A stretch of DNA of 64,000 nt, taken from contig CAYYYL010000003.1 of assembly GCA_964475835.1 (NCBI GenBank), positions 62,001-126,000 on the forward strand, written 5' to 3'. Below, one piece after another: positions 17,691-23,948 of the stretch (positions are counted from its first letter, which is position 1; every line of letters starts with the position of its first letter). A model generated the notes under the pieces. That model was given only the letters and a program-made list of their open reading frames with translations, did not search any database and had not been told where the DNA came from. Position numbers and translations under genes: made by a program. The stretch comes from JABDCI01 sp964475835. Its GTDB lineage: Bacteria > Verrucomicrobiota > Verrucomicrobiia > JABWAM01.

Positions 17691-17927
17691 TCATTGGTTT
17701 TCTCCGACAGCGGAGACCCGAAATCGGTTGAGAGCCTGTTCGATGTCACACAGGCGAAAGAGAACGACTCCGGCTGACGGACGAATGACGGGAAGGATTC
17801 CTTGTTTGACCCAGTTGCCAACGGTGTTCAGCGAAATCCCCAACAGTTCCGCCACTTCCACCCGGCGCAGATAGGGCTTGGAAGCTTTTGCTGAAATCTC
17901 ATTGGGTTCCGCGGTTTTGAATTGCAC
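17691..17927 (-). CDS. Excisionase-like MerR/AlpA-type helix-turn-helix protein
   Basis: A 78-residue protein. The core, YLRRVEVAELLGISLNTVGNW (about 19-39) then VKQGILPVIRPSAGVVLFRLCDIEQALNRF, is the 'HTH_17' excisionase pattern: winged HTH with a conserved trailing strand and DIE helix. Proteins of this type assist a tyrosine recombinase in excision or regulate element genes. It lies 0.9 kb from the integrase in the same direction, separated by a gene on the other strand, and its ATG is 29 bp from the divergent ATG of that gene, so the two promoters must overlap. Confidence 0.8.
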   Translation of the reverse strand: MQFKTAEPNEISAKASKPYLRRVEVAELLGISLNTVGNWVKQGILPVIRPSAGVVLFRLCDIEQALNRFRVSAVGENQ

Positions 17928-17956
17928 ATGAAAACTTCAAGCGACACTTTGTCCAC

Positions 17957-18844
17957 ATGCCTTCTGACCGGCAGGTGGCCCAGAAACTTGGGATTTCGAC
18001 TAAAACCCTTCAACGATGGCGGAAGAAAGGACTCATCCCCATAACTCGAAAGGGAAAAACGAGCTTGGGAAAGGCGACTGCTGTTGCGCGTAAGATTAAT
18101 GCAAAACCGGGGCAAGGACGCCGCTTAGCTCAAATTGCGTCCGAAAAGGATTTGGAGTGGCTAGCCCGAGTGATTTCAGCCGTAAACACCGTTTTTTACC
18201 GTCGGCGAATAACCCTTTGGAGATTCACCCAGATTGCGAACACGCTGAAGCCCAACGAACACTTGTGTCAGGAAGAACTTGGCCCGGAGTACGACTGGGG
18301 ATCATCGCAATATAACCGAATATTCGCACCGCGCCCCTTGCCGCGTGCCAGAGCTGAAGTCCTTGCCGTCGTGAAGAACACGTTGTCCGGAGTCCAATCC
18401 GATTTGATCCGTCCGATAGCCGGGCTTTTTGTTCAAGAAGCGCACTACAAGCTTCATCCTAATTATAAAAATGTGCGCGTCCCCCAAAACCTTCAGCGGC
18501 AATGGGAAACCTTTCAAAAAAGCGATCCTGTTGACGACGAAGATGTTTTCTCGCACCCTTACGCTCGATTCATTTTGGGCAAGCGGGAGGTTCATCTTAA
18601 AAGGACTGAATTCTTTGCGCCAAACGTGCTGAGGAAAAAGCCGCTTTATTCAATTCTTGGTATCCCACCACGCCGCGCCCAGCGTGCCGAAAAACGGGCA
18701 TTGCCATACTTCAGGAAGGTCAAGAAGGCCTTAAAACCCACACAGGTGAACAAGCAACAGGTCGACGACGACAACGAAACGCTCCGAACCCTGTTTGAAG
18801 ACTATCGAGTGGAACGGTCGGAAAAATTCCGAGAAGAAGATTAG
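17957..18844 (+). CDS. Unrecognised protein with N-terminal MerR-like HTH
   Basis: A 295-residue protein. Residues 3-30 (DRQVAQKLGISTKTLQRWRKKG, then LIPITRKGKT) form a recognisable DNA-binding HTH of the MerR/excisionase kind. The rest (about 55-295) is rich in Arg, Lys and aromatic residues and matches no family I know; the C-terminus is acidic (DDDNETLRTLFEDYRVERSEKFREED). It is divergent from the excisionase-like gene and converges on the integrase gene, overlapping it by 4 bp. A sigma-factor-like or replication-initiator role would fit the size, but no motif proves it. Probably specific to this element type. Confidence 0.65.
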   Translation: MPSDRQVAQKLGISTKTLQRWRKKGLIPITRKGKTSLGKATAVARKINAKPGQGRRLAQIASEKDLEWLARVISAVNTVFYRRRITLWRFTQIANTLKPNEHLCQEELGPEYDWGSSQYNRIFAPRPLPRARAEVLAVVKNTLSGVQSDLIRPIAGLFVQEAHYKLHPNYKNVRVPQNLQRQWETFQKSDPVDDEDVFSHPYARFILGKREVHLKRTEFFAPNVLRKKPLYSILGIPPRRAQRAEKRALPYFRKVKKALKPTQVNKQQVDDDNETLRTLFEDYRVERSEKFREED

Positions 18845-20028
18845 GCGCTTTGGGGCAACAAAATTACCTTGGAGGCGCCCTTCGAAGGACTCAACTTCCA
18901 AAACCGTTCGGCTTCTGACTTGAGCACAAGAGCTTTGTAGTGGTTGTGCAGCATTCCCACATTTTGGTGCCCCATTTGTCCCGCTGTGGCAACCGCATCT
19001 CCATATTGAGCCAAATGGTAGGAACCAAACGAATGACGCAGACCATTAGCTGCCCATTTTTTGATTCCTGCTTTTATCCTGAGCGCTTCCAAACGCTCAC
19101 GGAATGCCGCTGAATCGACCACAGAGCCTTGTGCCGAGGCATATCGACCGATCCAAGCCATCAAAGTGTCATTAATGCTCACGACTCGCCTAGAGCGTTT
19201 TTTGGACACTTCCACCCCTACAACAATCGAGTGTTCTCCCAATTTGACAGCCGACCAGTCCAAGCGCAGCAATTCAGCAGAACGCAATCCCGCAAAGAAG
19301 CCAATAGCCACATAGGGAAGCAAGCCGAACTCCTCCGCATGTTCCAAAAGGTCTTGGGTCTGTTTGACAGTAAAGATCTCGGCTTCCTTGTCTTCCGCTT
19401 CAGGCCGGGAAAGCCGATCCGCCATGTTGGTTTCCGCCCAGCCATGCCGAATGGCATAGTTGTAGAGCTGGGAGACCTTCGTTGCGTAGTTGATCCGTGA
19501 GCGGGCGGAAAGCGATGGATCAGCCAACCATTCCTCAAGTTCCGCAAGGGCGATGGAGGCCAGTTGGCGCGTTCCAAACGCCTTTGCAAACCTTCCCAGA
19601 CGATTTCTGAGGTCTCGCACCGTCCTTTCCCGCTTCCGGGACGAGACGGCCTCATCCCACATCTTTTGAACGATCTCAGACGCCGTTGGAGCTTCTCGGA
19701 AAGCGACGACGTGTTCCAAATAATAATCCGTAGCTTGAGACAGCGTCACACCGTGCTTGGAGAGCTTTTGTAGGCATCGAGCCGCCTCCGCCCGGACATC
19801 TGCAGGGAGAGAAAAAGCCGCAATACCCTCATTCTTCCGCTTGATCCGTTCTTGTTGGGCACACGTCTCAGCCTCTTCTTTCGTTGAAAACGAATAACGG
19901 ACCCGTTTGCCGTTCACTTTCCCCAAATCGACCAAATAGGCGGCTTTGCCATTCCATCCCCGCCTTTCACGGATGGCGGGCCATGACTTCCGCCTCTCCG
20001 CATCTTTAAGGACGATTCTGGGGCTCAT
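18841..20028 (-). CDS. Tyrosine recombinase (integrase)
   Basis: A 395-residue site-specific recombinase that would integrate the element at tRNA-Thr. N-terminal arm-binding and core-binding domains fill about 1-210. The catalytic domain shows R249 (GLRSAELL), a beta-hairpin lysine (SKKRS, about 276-277), R331 (LRHSF), H354 (GHQN) and nucleophile Y364 (HNHYKAL). The usual His of the HxxR motif is Asn (NGLR), a substitution seen in some integrase lineages. The gene starts 93 bp from the tRNA 3' end, the usual integrase location. It probably works with the excisionase-like protein at 17.7 kb. Confidence 0.93.
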   Translation of the reverse strand: MSPRIVLKDAERRKSWPAIRERRGWNGKAAYLVDLGKVNGKRVRYSFSTKEEAETCAQQERIKRKNEGIAAFSLPADVRAEAARCLQKLSKHGVTLSQATDYYLEHVVAFREAPTASEIVQKMWDEAVSSRKRERTVRDLRNRLGRFAKAFGTRQLASIALAELEEWLADPSLSARSRINYATKVSQLYNYAIRHGWAETNMADRLSRPEAEDKEAEIFTVKQTQDLLEHAEEFGLLPYVAIGFFAGLRSAELLRLDWSAVKLGEHSIVVGVEVSKKRSRRVVSINDTLMAWIGRYASAQGSVVDSAAFRERLEALRIKAGIKKWAANGLRHSFGSYHLAQYGDAVATAGQMGHQNVGMLHNHYKALVLKSEAERFWKLSPSKGASKVILLPQSA

Positions 20029-20041
20029 TGGGGTTCAATGT

Positions 20042-20114
20042 GGCACATTAGTGGCACATGAGCAACATCAAAAACACCCTCAAAACCTCGCTTCAAGACC
20101 CATTTTACCTATGA
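20042..20114. promoter_or_regulatory. Candidate integrase/excisionase arm sites, right end
   Basis: GGCACATTAGTGGCACATG (20042-20060) and attttacctatga (20102-20114) lie between the integrase start and the tRNA. Both have counterparts just inside the left end (13295-13387). The position also suits integrase promoter control. Confidence 0.5.
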
Positions 20115-20120
20115 GATTTG

Positions 20121-20171
20121 AATGGAGCCGGCTATCGGATTCGAACCGATGACCGACGGTTTACAAAACCG
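20121..20171. repeat. Right attachment-site repeat within tRNA-Thr
   Basis: 51 bp identical to 13199-13249. The match runs from 2 bp beyond the tRNA 3' end through the T-arm into the anticodon stem, which marks the recombination crossover region. Confidence 0.93.
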
Positions 20172-20197
20172 TTGCTCTACCACTGAGCTAAGCCGGC
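20123..20197 (-). tRNA. tRNA-Thr (anticodon UGU)
   Basis: A 75-nt cloverleaf on the minus strand. The acceptor stem is GCCGGCT/AGCCGGC with encoded TCCA, the D-arm has AGCTCAGTGGTAGAGC, the anticodon stem is ACGGT/ACCGT with loop TTTGTAA (anticodon TGT), and the T-arm has GGTTCGAATCC. It is the integration target of the adjacent element, and the gene was kept intact at this end. Confidence 0.97.
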
Positions 20198-20211
20198 GAG
20201 ACTTGTCCGTT

Positions 20212-21762
20212 TTATCGCTTTTTTGAGGGAAACGCAAACGACATATCACTTCCCTTTCCTGCGATCAAATTTTCAATAGCCAAAGGGAGGGCTTGAATCA
20301 AATCCCCCGCGCTGCATCCGCCGGTGCGTTTCATTCCAAGATCACCAGCCCGGGCATGCAAAAACACGCCTGCACGGGCTGCCTCTGCCGGGACAACTCC
20401 ACGGGCCAGGAGGGCTCCCAGAATCCCGGATAAAGCGTCTCCACAACCTGGCGTCGCCATCCCCGCATGCCCGGACATCGCATTCACGGATAGATCATAT
20501 CGATCGGGACTCATGCCATGTCGCATCAGAGGGCGCGGATGCCCAATCAAGGTACGGGCACCTTTCAGGATCAACGTGACCCCCCACTTTCGACTGTATT
20601 CCCTTGTGATTTCGATCCGATGAGCTTGAACCTCACGACTGTTCGACTGAATCAACCGCCCCATTTCCCCCGGATGAGGGGTAAAGATGCGTTTCCCATC
20701 CAACTTTCGGAGAAGGCTTCGATTTTTCGCCAGGACATTGAGAGCATCAGCATCCCACACGGCTGGAATTTGATCCGCTTTCAATAAAGCTTTAACCAAG
20801 TGAACCGTTCCCCTTGAGATTCCAAGTCCCGGTCCGACCACAAGGGATGTGGCCCGTTTGAATAGGGCTCGGTGTTTCTTGAGAATACCAGAAGTGAGAC
20901 AAGTCGAACTTCCAGCCGGCCAAGTCATGATCTCCGCCCCTGCAAGTCGGGCGGTGATGGAATGAATGCGAGAGGGAACGATCACACTCACAAGCCCAGC
21001 TCCCGCCCGCAGAGCGGCACGCGCCGCAAGCGCCGGTGCGCCAGCCATTCCCATCGCCCCCCCGATTACGAGAACATGCCCCATCTCCCCTTTGTGGGAA
21101 TTTCGCTTCCGAGTCTGAAAGTGATGGGAAACATCTTCAGGAGCAATCAATTCACACGGACTTCCGATCTGATCCGTCAACCGTCGTGGGAAACCGATGT
21201 CCAGGCAGCGAAGATCCCCCACCCAATCGGCGGCCTCCTCGAGAACCAGTCCGAACTTTGGCAGCCCAAGCGTGAGAGTCACATCGGATCGGAGTGCACA
21301 CCCCATGGGTTTTCCTCGATCCGCGCTTAAGCCGGAGGGAATATCGATGGCGATCACATGCAATCGACTCTGTTTTATTTCTCGAAATAGGGCTGAAAAT
21401 GGTTCTTTTAAGGGACGATTGAGGCCGGTTCCAAAAAGTCCATCAAGAACGATGGGCCTTAGTCCCTCCTTGCGCAACCTTCCCGCTGCGAATTGAAAAG
21501 CCCGAACCATTCCACTGGAAATTTCAACCGAAACAACTCGGAACCCGCTCTTCCTTAAAACCCGAGCGGCCACTCTGGCATCCATGCCATTGTTTCCCTT
21601 CCCCACTAGGGCAATCACCCCCTCCCGAACGGGATCATGCTGGTGGGTCACCCAGCCGGCTATCGCCGTTCCCGCACGCTCAATCAACTTTCGCTCAGGA
21701 GTCCCCCCCTGGACCGTCTCCCAGTCCAGATCGATCATTTGTTCGGTGGTTACAATCTTCAT
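20212..21762 (-). CDS. nnr: Bifunctional NAD(P)H-hydrate epimerase/dehydratase
   Basis: A cytoplasmic repair enzyme that epimerises and dehydrates damaged NAD(P)H. The N-terminal YjeF_N epimerase domain (about 1-215) has GKGNNGMDARVAARVL and the FGTGLNRP region. The C-terminal carbohydrate-kinase-like dehydratase (about 225-510) has GPGLG, DADALN, PHPGEMGRL and GCGDALSGILGALLARG. I start it at the ATG at 21762, which has AAGGGAG 4 bp upstream; a TTG at 21774 would overlap the acpS stop. It is the last gene of the pgpH-ybeY-DUF502-pdxJ-acpS-nnr operon, 8 bp after acpS, and about 15 bp from the tRNA-Thr 5' end. Confidence 0.94.
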   Translation of the reverse strand: MKIVTTEQMIDLDWETVQGGTPERKLIERAGTAIAGWVTHQHDPVREGVIALVGKGNNGMDARVAARVLRKSGFRVVSVEISSGMVRAFQFAAGRLRKEGLRPIVLDGLFGTGLNRPLKEPFSALFREIKQSRLHVIAIDIPSGLSADRGKPMGCALRSDVTLTLGLPKFGLVLEEAADWVGDLRCLDIGFPRRLTDQIGSPCELIAPEDVSHHFQTRKRNSHKGEMGHVLVIGGAMGMAGAPALAARAALRAGAGLVSVIVPSRIHSITARLAGAEIMTWPAGSSTCLTSGILKKHRALFKRATSLVVGPGLGISRGTVHLVKALLKADQIPAVWDADALNVLAKNRSLLRKLDGKRIFTPHPGEMGRLIQSNSREVQAHRIEITREYSRKWGVTLILKGARTLIGHPRPLMRHGMSPDRYDLSVNAMSGHAGMATPGCGDALSGILGALLARGVVPAEAARAGVFLHARAGDLGMKRTGGCSAGDLIQALPLAIENLIAGKGSDMSFAFPSKKR

Positions 21763-21770
21763 GACTCCCT

Positions 21771-22145
21771 TCAAAATAAAACCACTGCAGCAGCCGCGGT
21801 AGATTCATGGTGGGTAAGACTGATATGACTGCCCTTGACACCTTTTCGATCGGCGAGTTCAGCCCCTTTTCCATGGAGGATAAGAAACGGCTCCCCGTGA
21901 TGCCGACGTCCCACCTCCAGGTCCTTCCACCCCAATGCATGTCCGATCCCGGCACCAAAAGCCTTGCTCGCAGCTTCCTTCGCAGCAAAACGCGCGGCCA
22001 GATGTCGCGCAGGAAACTTCATTTTCATGCAGTACGAAATCTCATCCGGAAGAAACACGCGCTGTAAAAAACGATCTCCAAAACGTGCAAGAGATTCTTC
22101 AATGCGCGAGGTTTCGATCAAATCGATGCCCAGCCCCAAAATCAT
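21771..22145 (-). CDS. acpS: Holo-[acyl-carrier-protein] synthase
   Basis: A 124-residue enzyme that attaches 4'-phosphopantetheine from CoA to the fatty-acid acyl carrier protein. Diagnostic motifs are GLGIDLIETSRIEES (4-18, metal-binding Asp) and FAAKEAASKAFGAGI (about 53-67). Length is typical of the trimeric AcpS family and distinct from the Sfp type at 1.1 kb, so the genome has both. Its ATG overlaps the pdxJ stop (ATGA), implying coupled translation. Confidence 0.96.
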   Translation of the reverse strand: MILGLGIDLIETSRIEESLARFGDRFLQRVFLPDEISYCMKMKFPARHLAARFAAKEAASKAFGAGIGHALGWKDLEVGRRHHGEPFLILHGKGAELADRKGVKGSHISLTHHESTAAAAVVLF

Positions 22146-22891
22146 GCACGCCCCCGTTCCATGGCAACAAGCATCTCCGAAATCGCCCCTCGAATTCCAA
22201 GTACAAGCGCCCGACTCACAATACTATGCCCGACATTTAACGTTTCAATGTGGGGAATCCGAACAATCGGCTTCAAATTGGCAGTCCGCAATCCATGTCC
22301 GGCATTCACCCCCAAACCCAGGTCATGGGCAAGGTTTGCCGCCTCACACAATCGGTCCACCTGGCGGCGCCGGTTGGAGCCTGTTCGCGCTTCCGCAAAA
22401 GCCCCTGTGTGAAGTTCCACATAATCAGCCCCCACCTCAGCACAGGCGCGAATTTGCTCCGCCTCCGGGGCCACAAACAGACTGACGGCAATTTTTTTTC
22501 GATGAAGTCTTTTGACGCAAGCACCGATTCTCCCCTTGTCACGCACGACATCCAATCCCCCTTCAGTAGTCACTTCCTGACGACGCTCCGGAACAAGACA
22601 GACCTCCACCGGATGAACCTTCAACGCCAGTGTGATGATGCTCCCATTCACCGACATCTCCAGATTCAGGGGCAACCCACCCCAGTGCTTCACTCTCCAG
22701 ACATCCTCATCCTGCACGTGACGACGATCTTCCCGCAAATGCATGGTGATCCCATGGGCCCCGGCCCTTTTGACAAGCCTGCACACCTCAAGAAGATCCG
22801 GCTCTGCGTGACGATCTGTTCTTCCACCCATGGATCGGTAGCGTGCTTCACGCAGGGTTGCGACATGATCGATATTGACCCCAAGTTTCAT
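22142..22891 (-). CDS. pdxJ: Pyridoxine 5'-phosphate synthase
   Basis: A 249-residue TIM-barrel enzyme that condenses 1-deoxyxylulose 5-phosphate with 3-amino-2-oxopropyl phosphate to make pyridoxine phosphate (DXP-dependent vitamin B6 route). The N-terminus KLGVNIDHVATLREARY and the segments GAHGITMHLREDRRHVQ, VELHTGAFAEA and LGVNAGHGL are family signatures with the catalytic His and Glu. It overlaps the upstream DUF502 gene and downstream acpS by 4 bp each. The pdxJ-acpS pairing is widespread in bacteria. Confidence 0.97.
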   Translation of the reverse strand: MKLGVNIDHVATLREARYRSMGGRTDRHAEPDLLEVCRLVKRAGAHGITMHLREDRRHVQDEDVWRVKHWGGLPLNLEMSVNGSIITLALKVHPVEVCLVPERRQEVTTEGGLDVVRDKGRIGACVKRLHRKKIAVSLFVAPEAEQIRACAEVGADYVELHTGAFAEARTGSNRRRQVDRLCEAANLAHDLGLGVNAGHGLRTANLKPIVRIPHIETLNVGHSIVSRALVLGIRGAISEMLVAMERGRA

Positions 22892-23544
22892 GCCGAACGT
22901 CCCGCGATGGTCGAAGGAATCAAGGTTCCTCCGGAAATGATCATTTTGATGGCGTCTCCCACACTGAGATCCACCTCACGCGTCTCGCGCACTTTTACCA
23001 CAATCAAAAATCCGCTTGTCGGGTTCGGGGTTGTGGGAACGAAGACATACCAGGACGGTTCCCCATCAGTGACACGATCCGCAGAGCCTGTCACAAACCC
23101 AATCACGCGCGAATTTGGAGTCGGAAACTCCACAAGAACCACCTTCTGGAAGACCGCCTTCTTGTCCAGAGAAAACCCCTGAACAATCTGTTTCACCCCT
23201 CCATACACCTTGCTCAGCACAGGAACCTGTGAAACCAGCGCTTCGAAAAAAAGAAAGATCCTTCTGCCAATCACATACCGCGTCAACAATCCCACCACAA
23301 TCACGAGGGTGATATTGAGGCAGAACGCAAAAACACTCATTTCGAGAGCCCAAGTCCCACCCTGAAGTTCAGGAAAAAGCTGTTTCAACACCTGAACCGT
23401 GGGGGCGGTGATCGTGGTGTAGAGCCAGACGAGGATGTAAACCGACAGGATCAGCGGCAAAAGGAGGAACAGACCGGTGAGAAAGTTCCTCTGAACCGAC
23501 TGGATGAAGGTTAGTTTCGTGTTTTCAGTTGTTGGATCAGCCAT
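22888..23544 (-). CDS. DUF502 family integral membrane protein
   Basis: A protein of about 218 residues with two strong membrane segments near the N-terminus (FLTGLFLLLPLILSVYILVW and a second around ALEMSVFAFCLNITLVIVVG), then the conserved DUF502 tail (PVLSKVYGGVKQIV, VVLVEFPTPNSRVIGFVTG, VPTTPNPTSGFLIVV). The function of DUF502 is not established. I start it at the ATG at 23544, preceded by GGGAAG. An ATG at 23571 in the same frame would extend 61 bp into ybeY and lacks a better ribosome site. It sits between ybeY and pdxJ in the operon. Confidence 0.88.
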   Translation of the reverse strand: MADPTTENTKLTFIQSVQRNFLTGLFLLLPLILSVYILVWLYTTITAPTVQVLKQLFPELQGGTWALEMSVFAFCLNITLVIVVGLLTRYVIGRRIFLFFEALVSQVPVLSKVYGGVKQIVQGFSLDKKAVFQKVVLVEFPTPNSRVIGFVTGSADRVTDGEPSWYVFVPTTPNPTSGFLIVVKVRETREVDLSVGDAIKMIISGGTLIPSTIAGRSA

Positions 23545-23948
23545 GTTTCTTCCCGCCTCATTTGCCGGCATTCAGCGATACTCTTGTCGCGAACACCCGC
23601 AAGGTGCAACATGCCGTGGGCGAGATAGAGAGTCAATTCCTCGTCAAAGGTCTGAGCATTCGCCACAGCCTGTCGATGCGTGGTATCCAGTGAAATCAAA
23701 ATCTCCCCGATGCCTCGTCCATACGGAAAAGTCAGAATATCGGTGGGACCACGATGCCGGAGAAACCTCCAATTCGCCCCAGCCATGCGACGATCATCCA
23801 TCCAAACCACACTCAACTCCGAGAGATGAAATCCCGGATACCGCTTCCTGGCCCGAACGAGGCATCGATGCAGCCCCAGAATGACCTTGCGCCACTTACT
23901 GGCTCGCGGACGAAGGGAAGGATGGAGATTGGTCAACGTGAGTTTCAT
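23511..23948 (-). CDS. ybeY: Endoribonuclease YbeY (rRNA maturation factor)
   Basis: A protein of about 145 residues of the UPF0054/YbeY family, a metal-dependent RNase of 16S rRNA 3'-end processing and ribosome quality control. Seen: PTDILTFPYG, a GEILIS segment and the metal motif AHGMLHLAG with H111 and H115. In most members the third metal ligand is His in HxxxHxxGxDH; here the segment reads GVRDKS, so D121 or a neighbour must substitute. The start is uncertain: ATG at 23948 (used) or GTG at 23966; neither has a strong ribosome site. It overlaps pgpH upstream by about 53 bp and DUF502 downstream by 34 bp. Confidence 0.88.
   Translation of the reverse strand: MKLTLTNLHPSLRPRASKWRKVILGLHRCLVRARKRYPGFHLSELSVVWMDDRRMAGANWRFLRHRGPTDILTFPYGRGIGEILISLDTTHRQAVANAQTFDEELTLYLAHGMLHLAGVRDKSIAECRQMRREETWLIQQLKTRN

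Larger units (their letters stand above)
13199..20171. mobile_element. Integrative element with type II restriction-modification cargo in tRNA-Thr
   Basis: A 6.9-kb element bounded by an exact 51-bp direct repeat (13199-13249 and 20121-20171). The repeat includes the 3' 49 bp of the tRNA-Thr(UGU) gene, which stays intact at the right end. Contents in order: controller, nuclease, methylase (opposite strand), an HTH protein, a structured non-coding stretch, an excisionase-like protein, another HTH-bearing protein and a tyrosine integrase next to the tRNA end. No conjugation or replication genes are seen, so it is either a mobilisable or satellite-like island or an integrase-only island. The codons look more AT-rich and less biased than in neighbouring genes, in line with transfer. 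Confidence 0.9.

Noticed and set aside
17307..17777. 156-residue plus-strand frame in the island
   Set aside because: It runs through the inverted-repeat-rich segment and into the excisionase-like gene antisense; no protein-like features.
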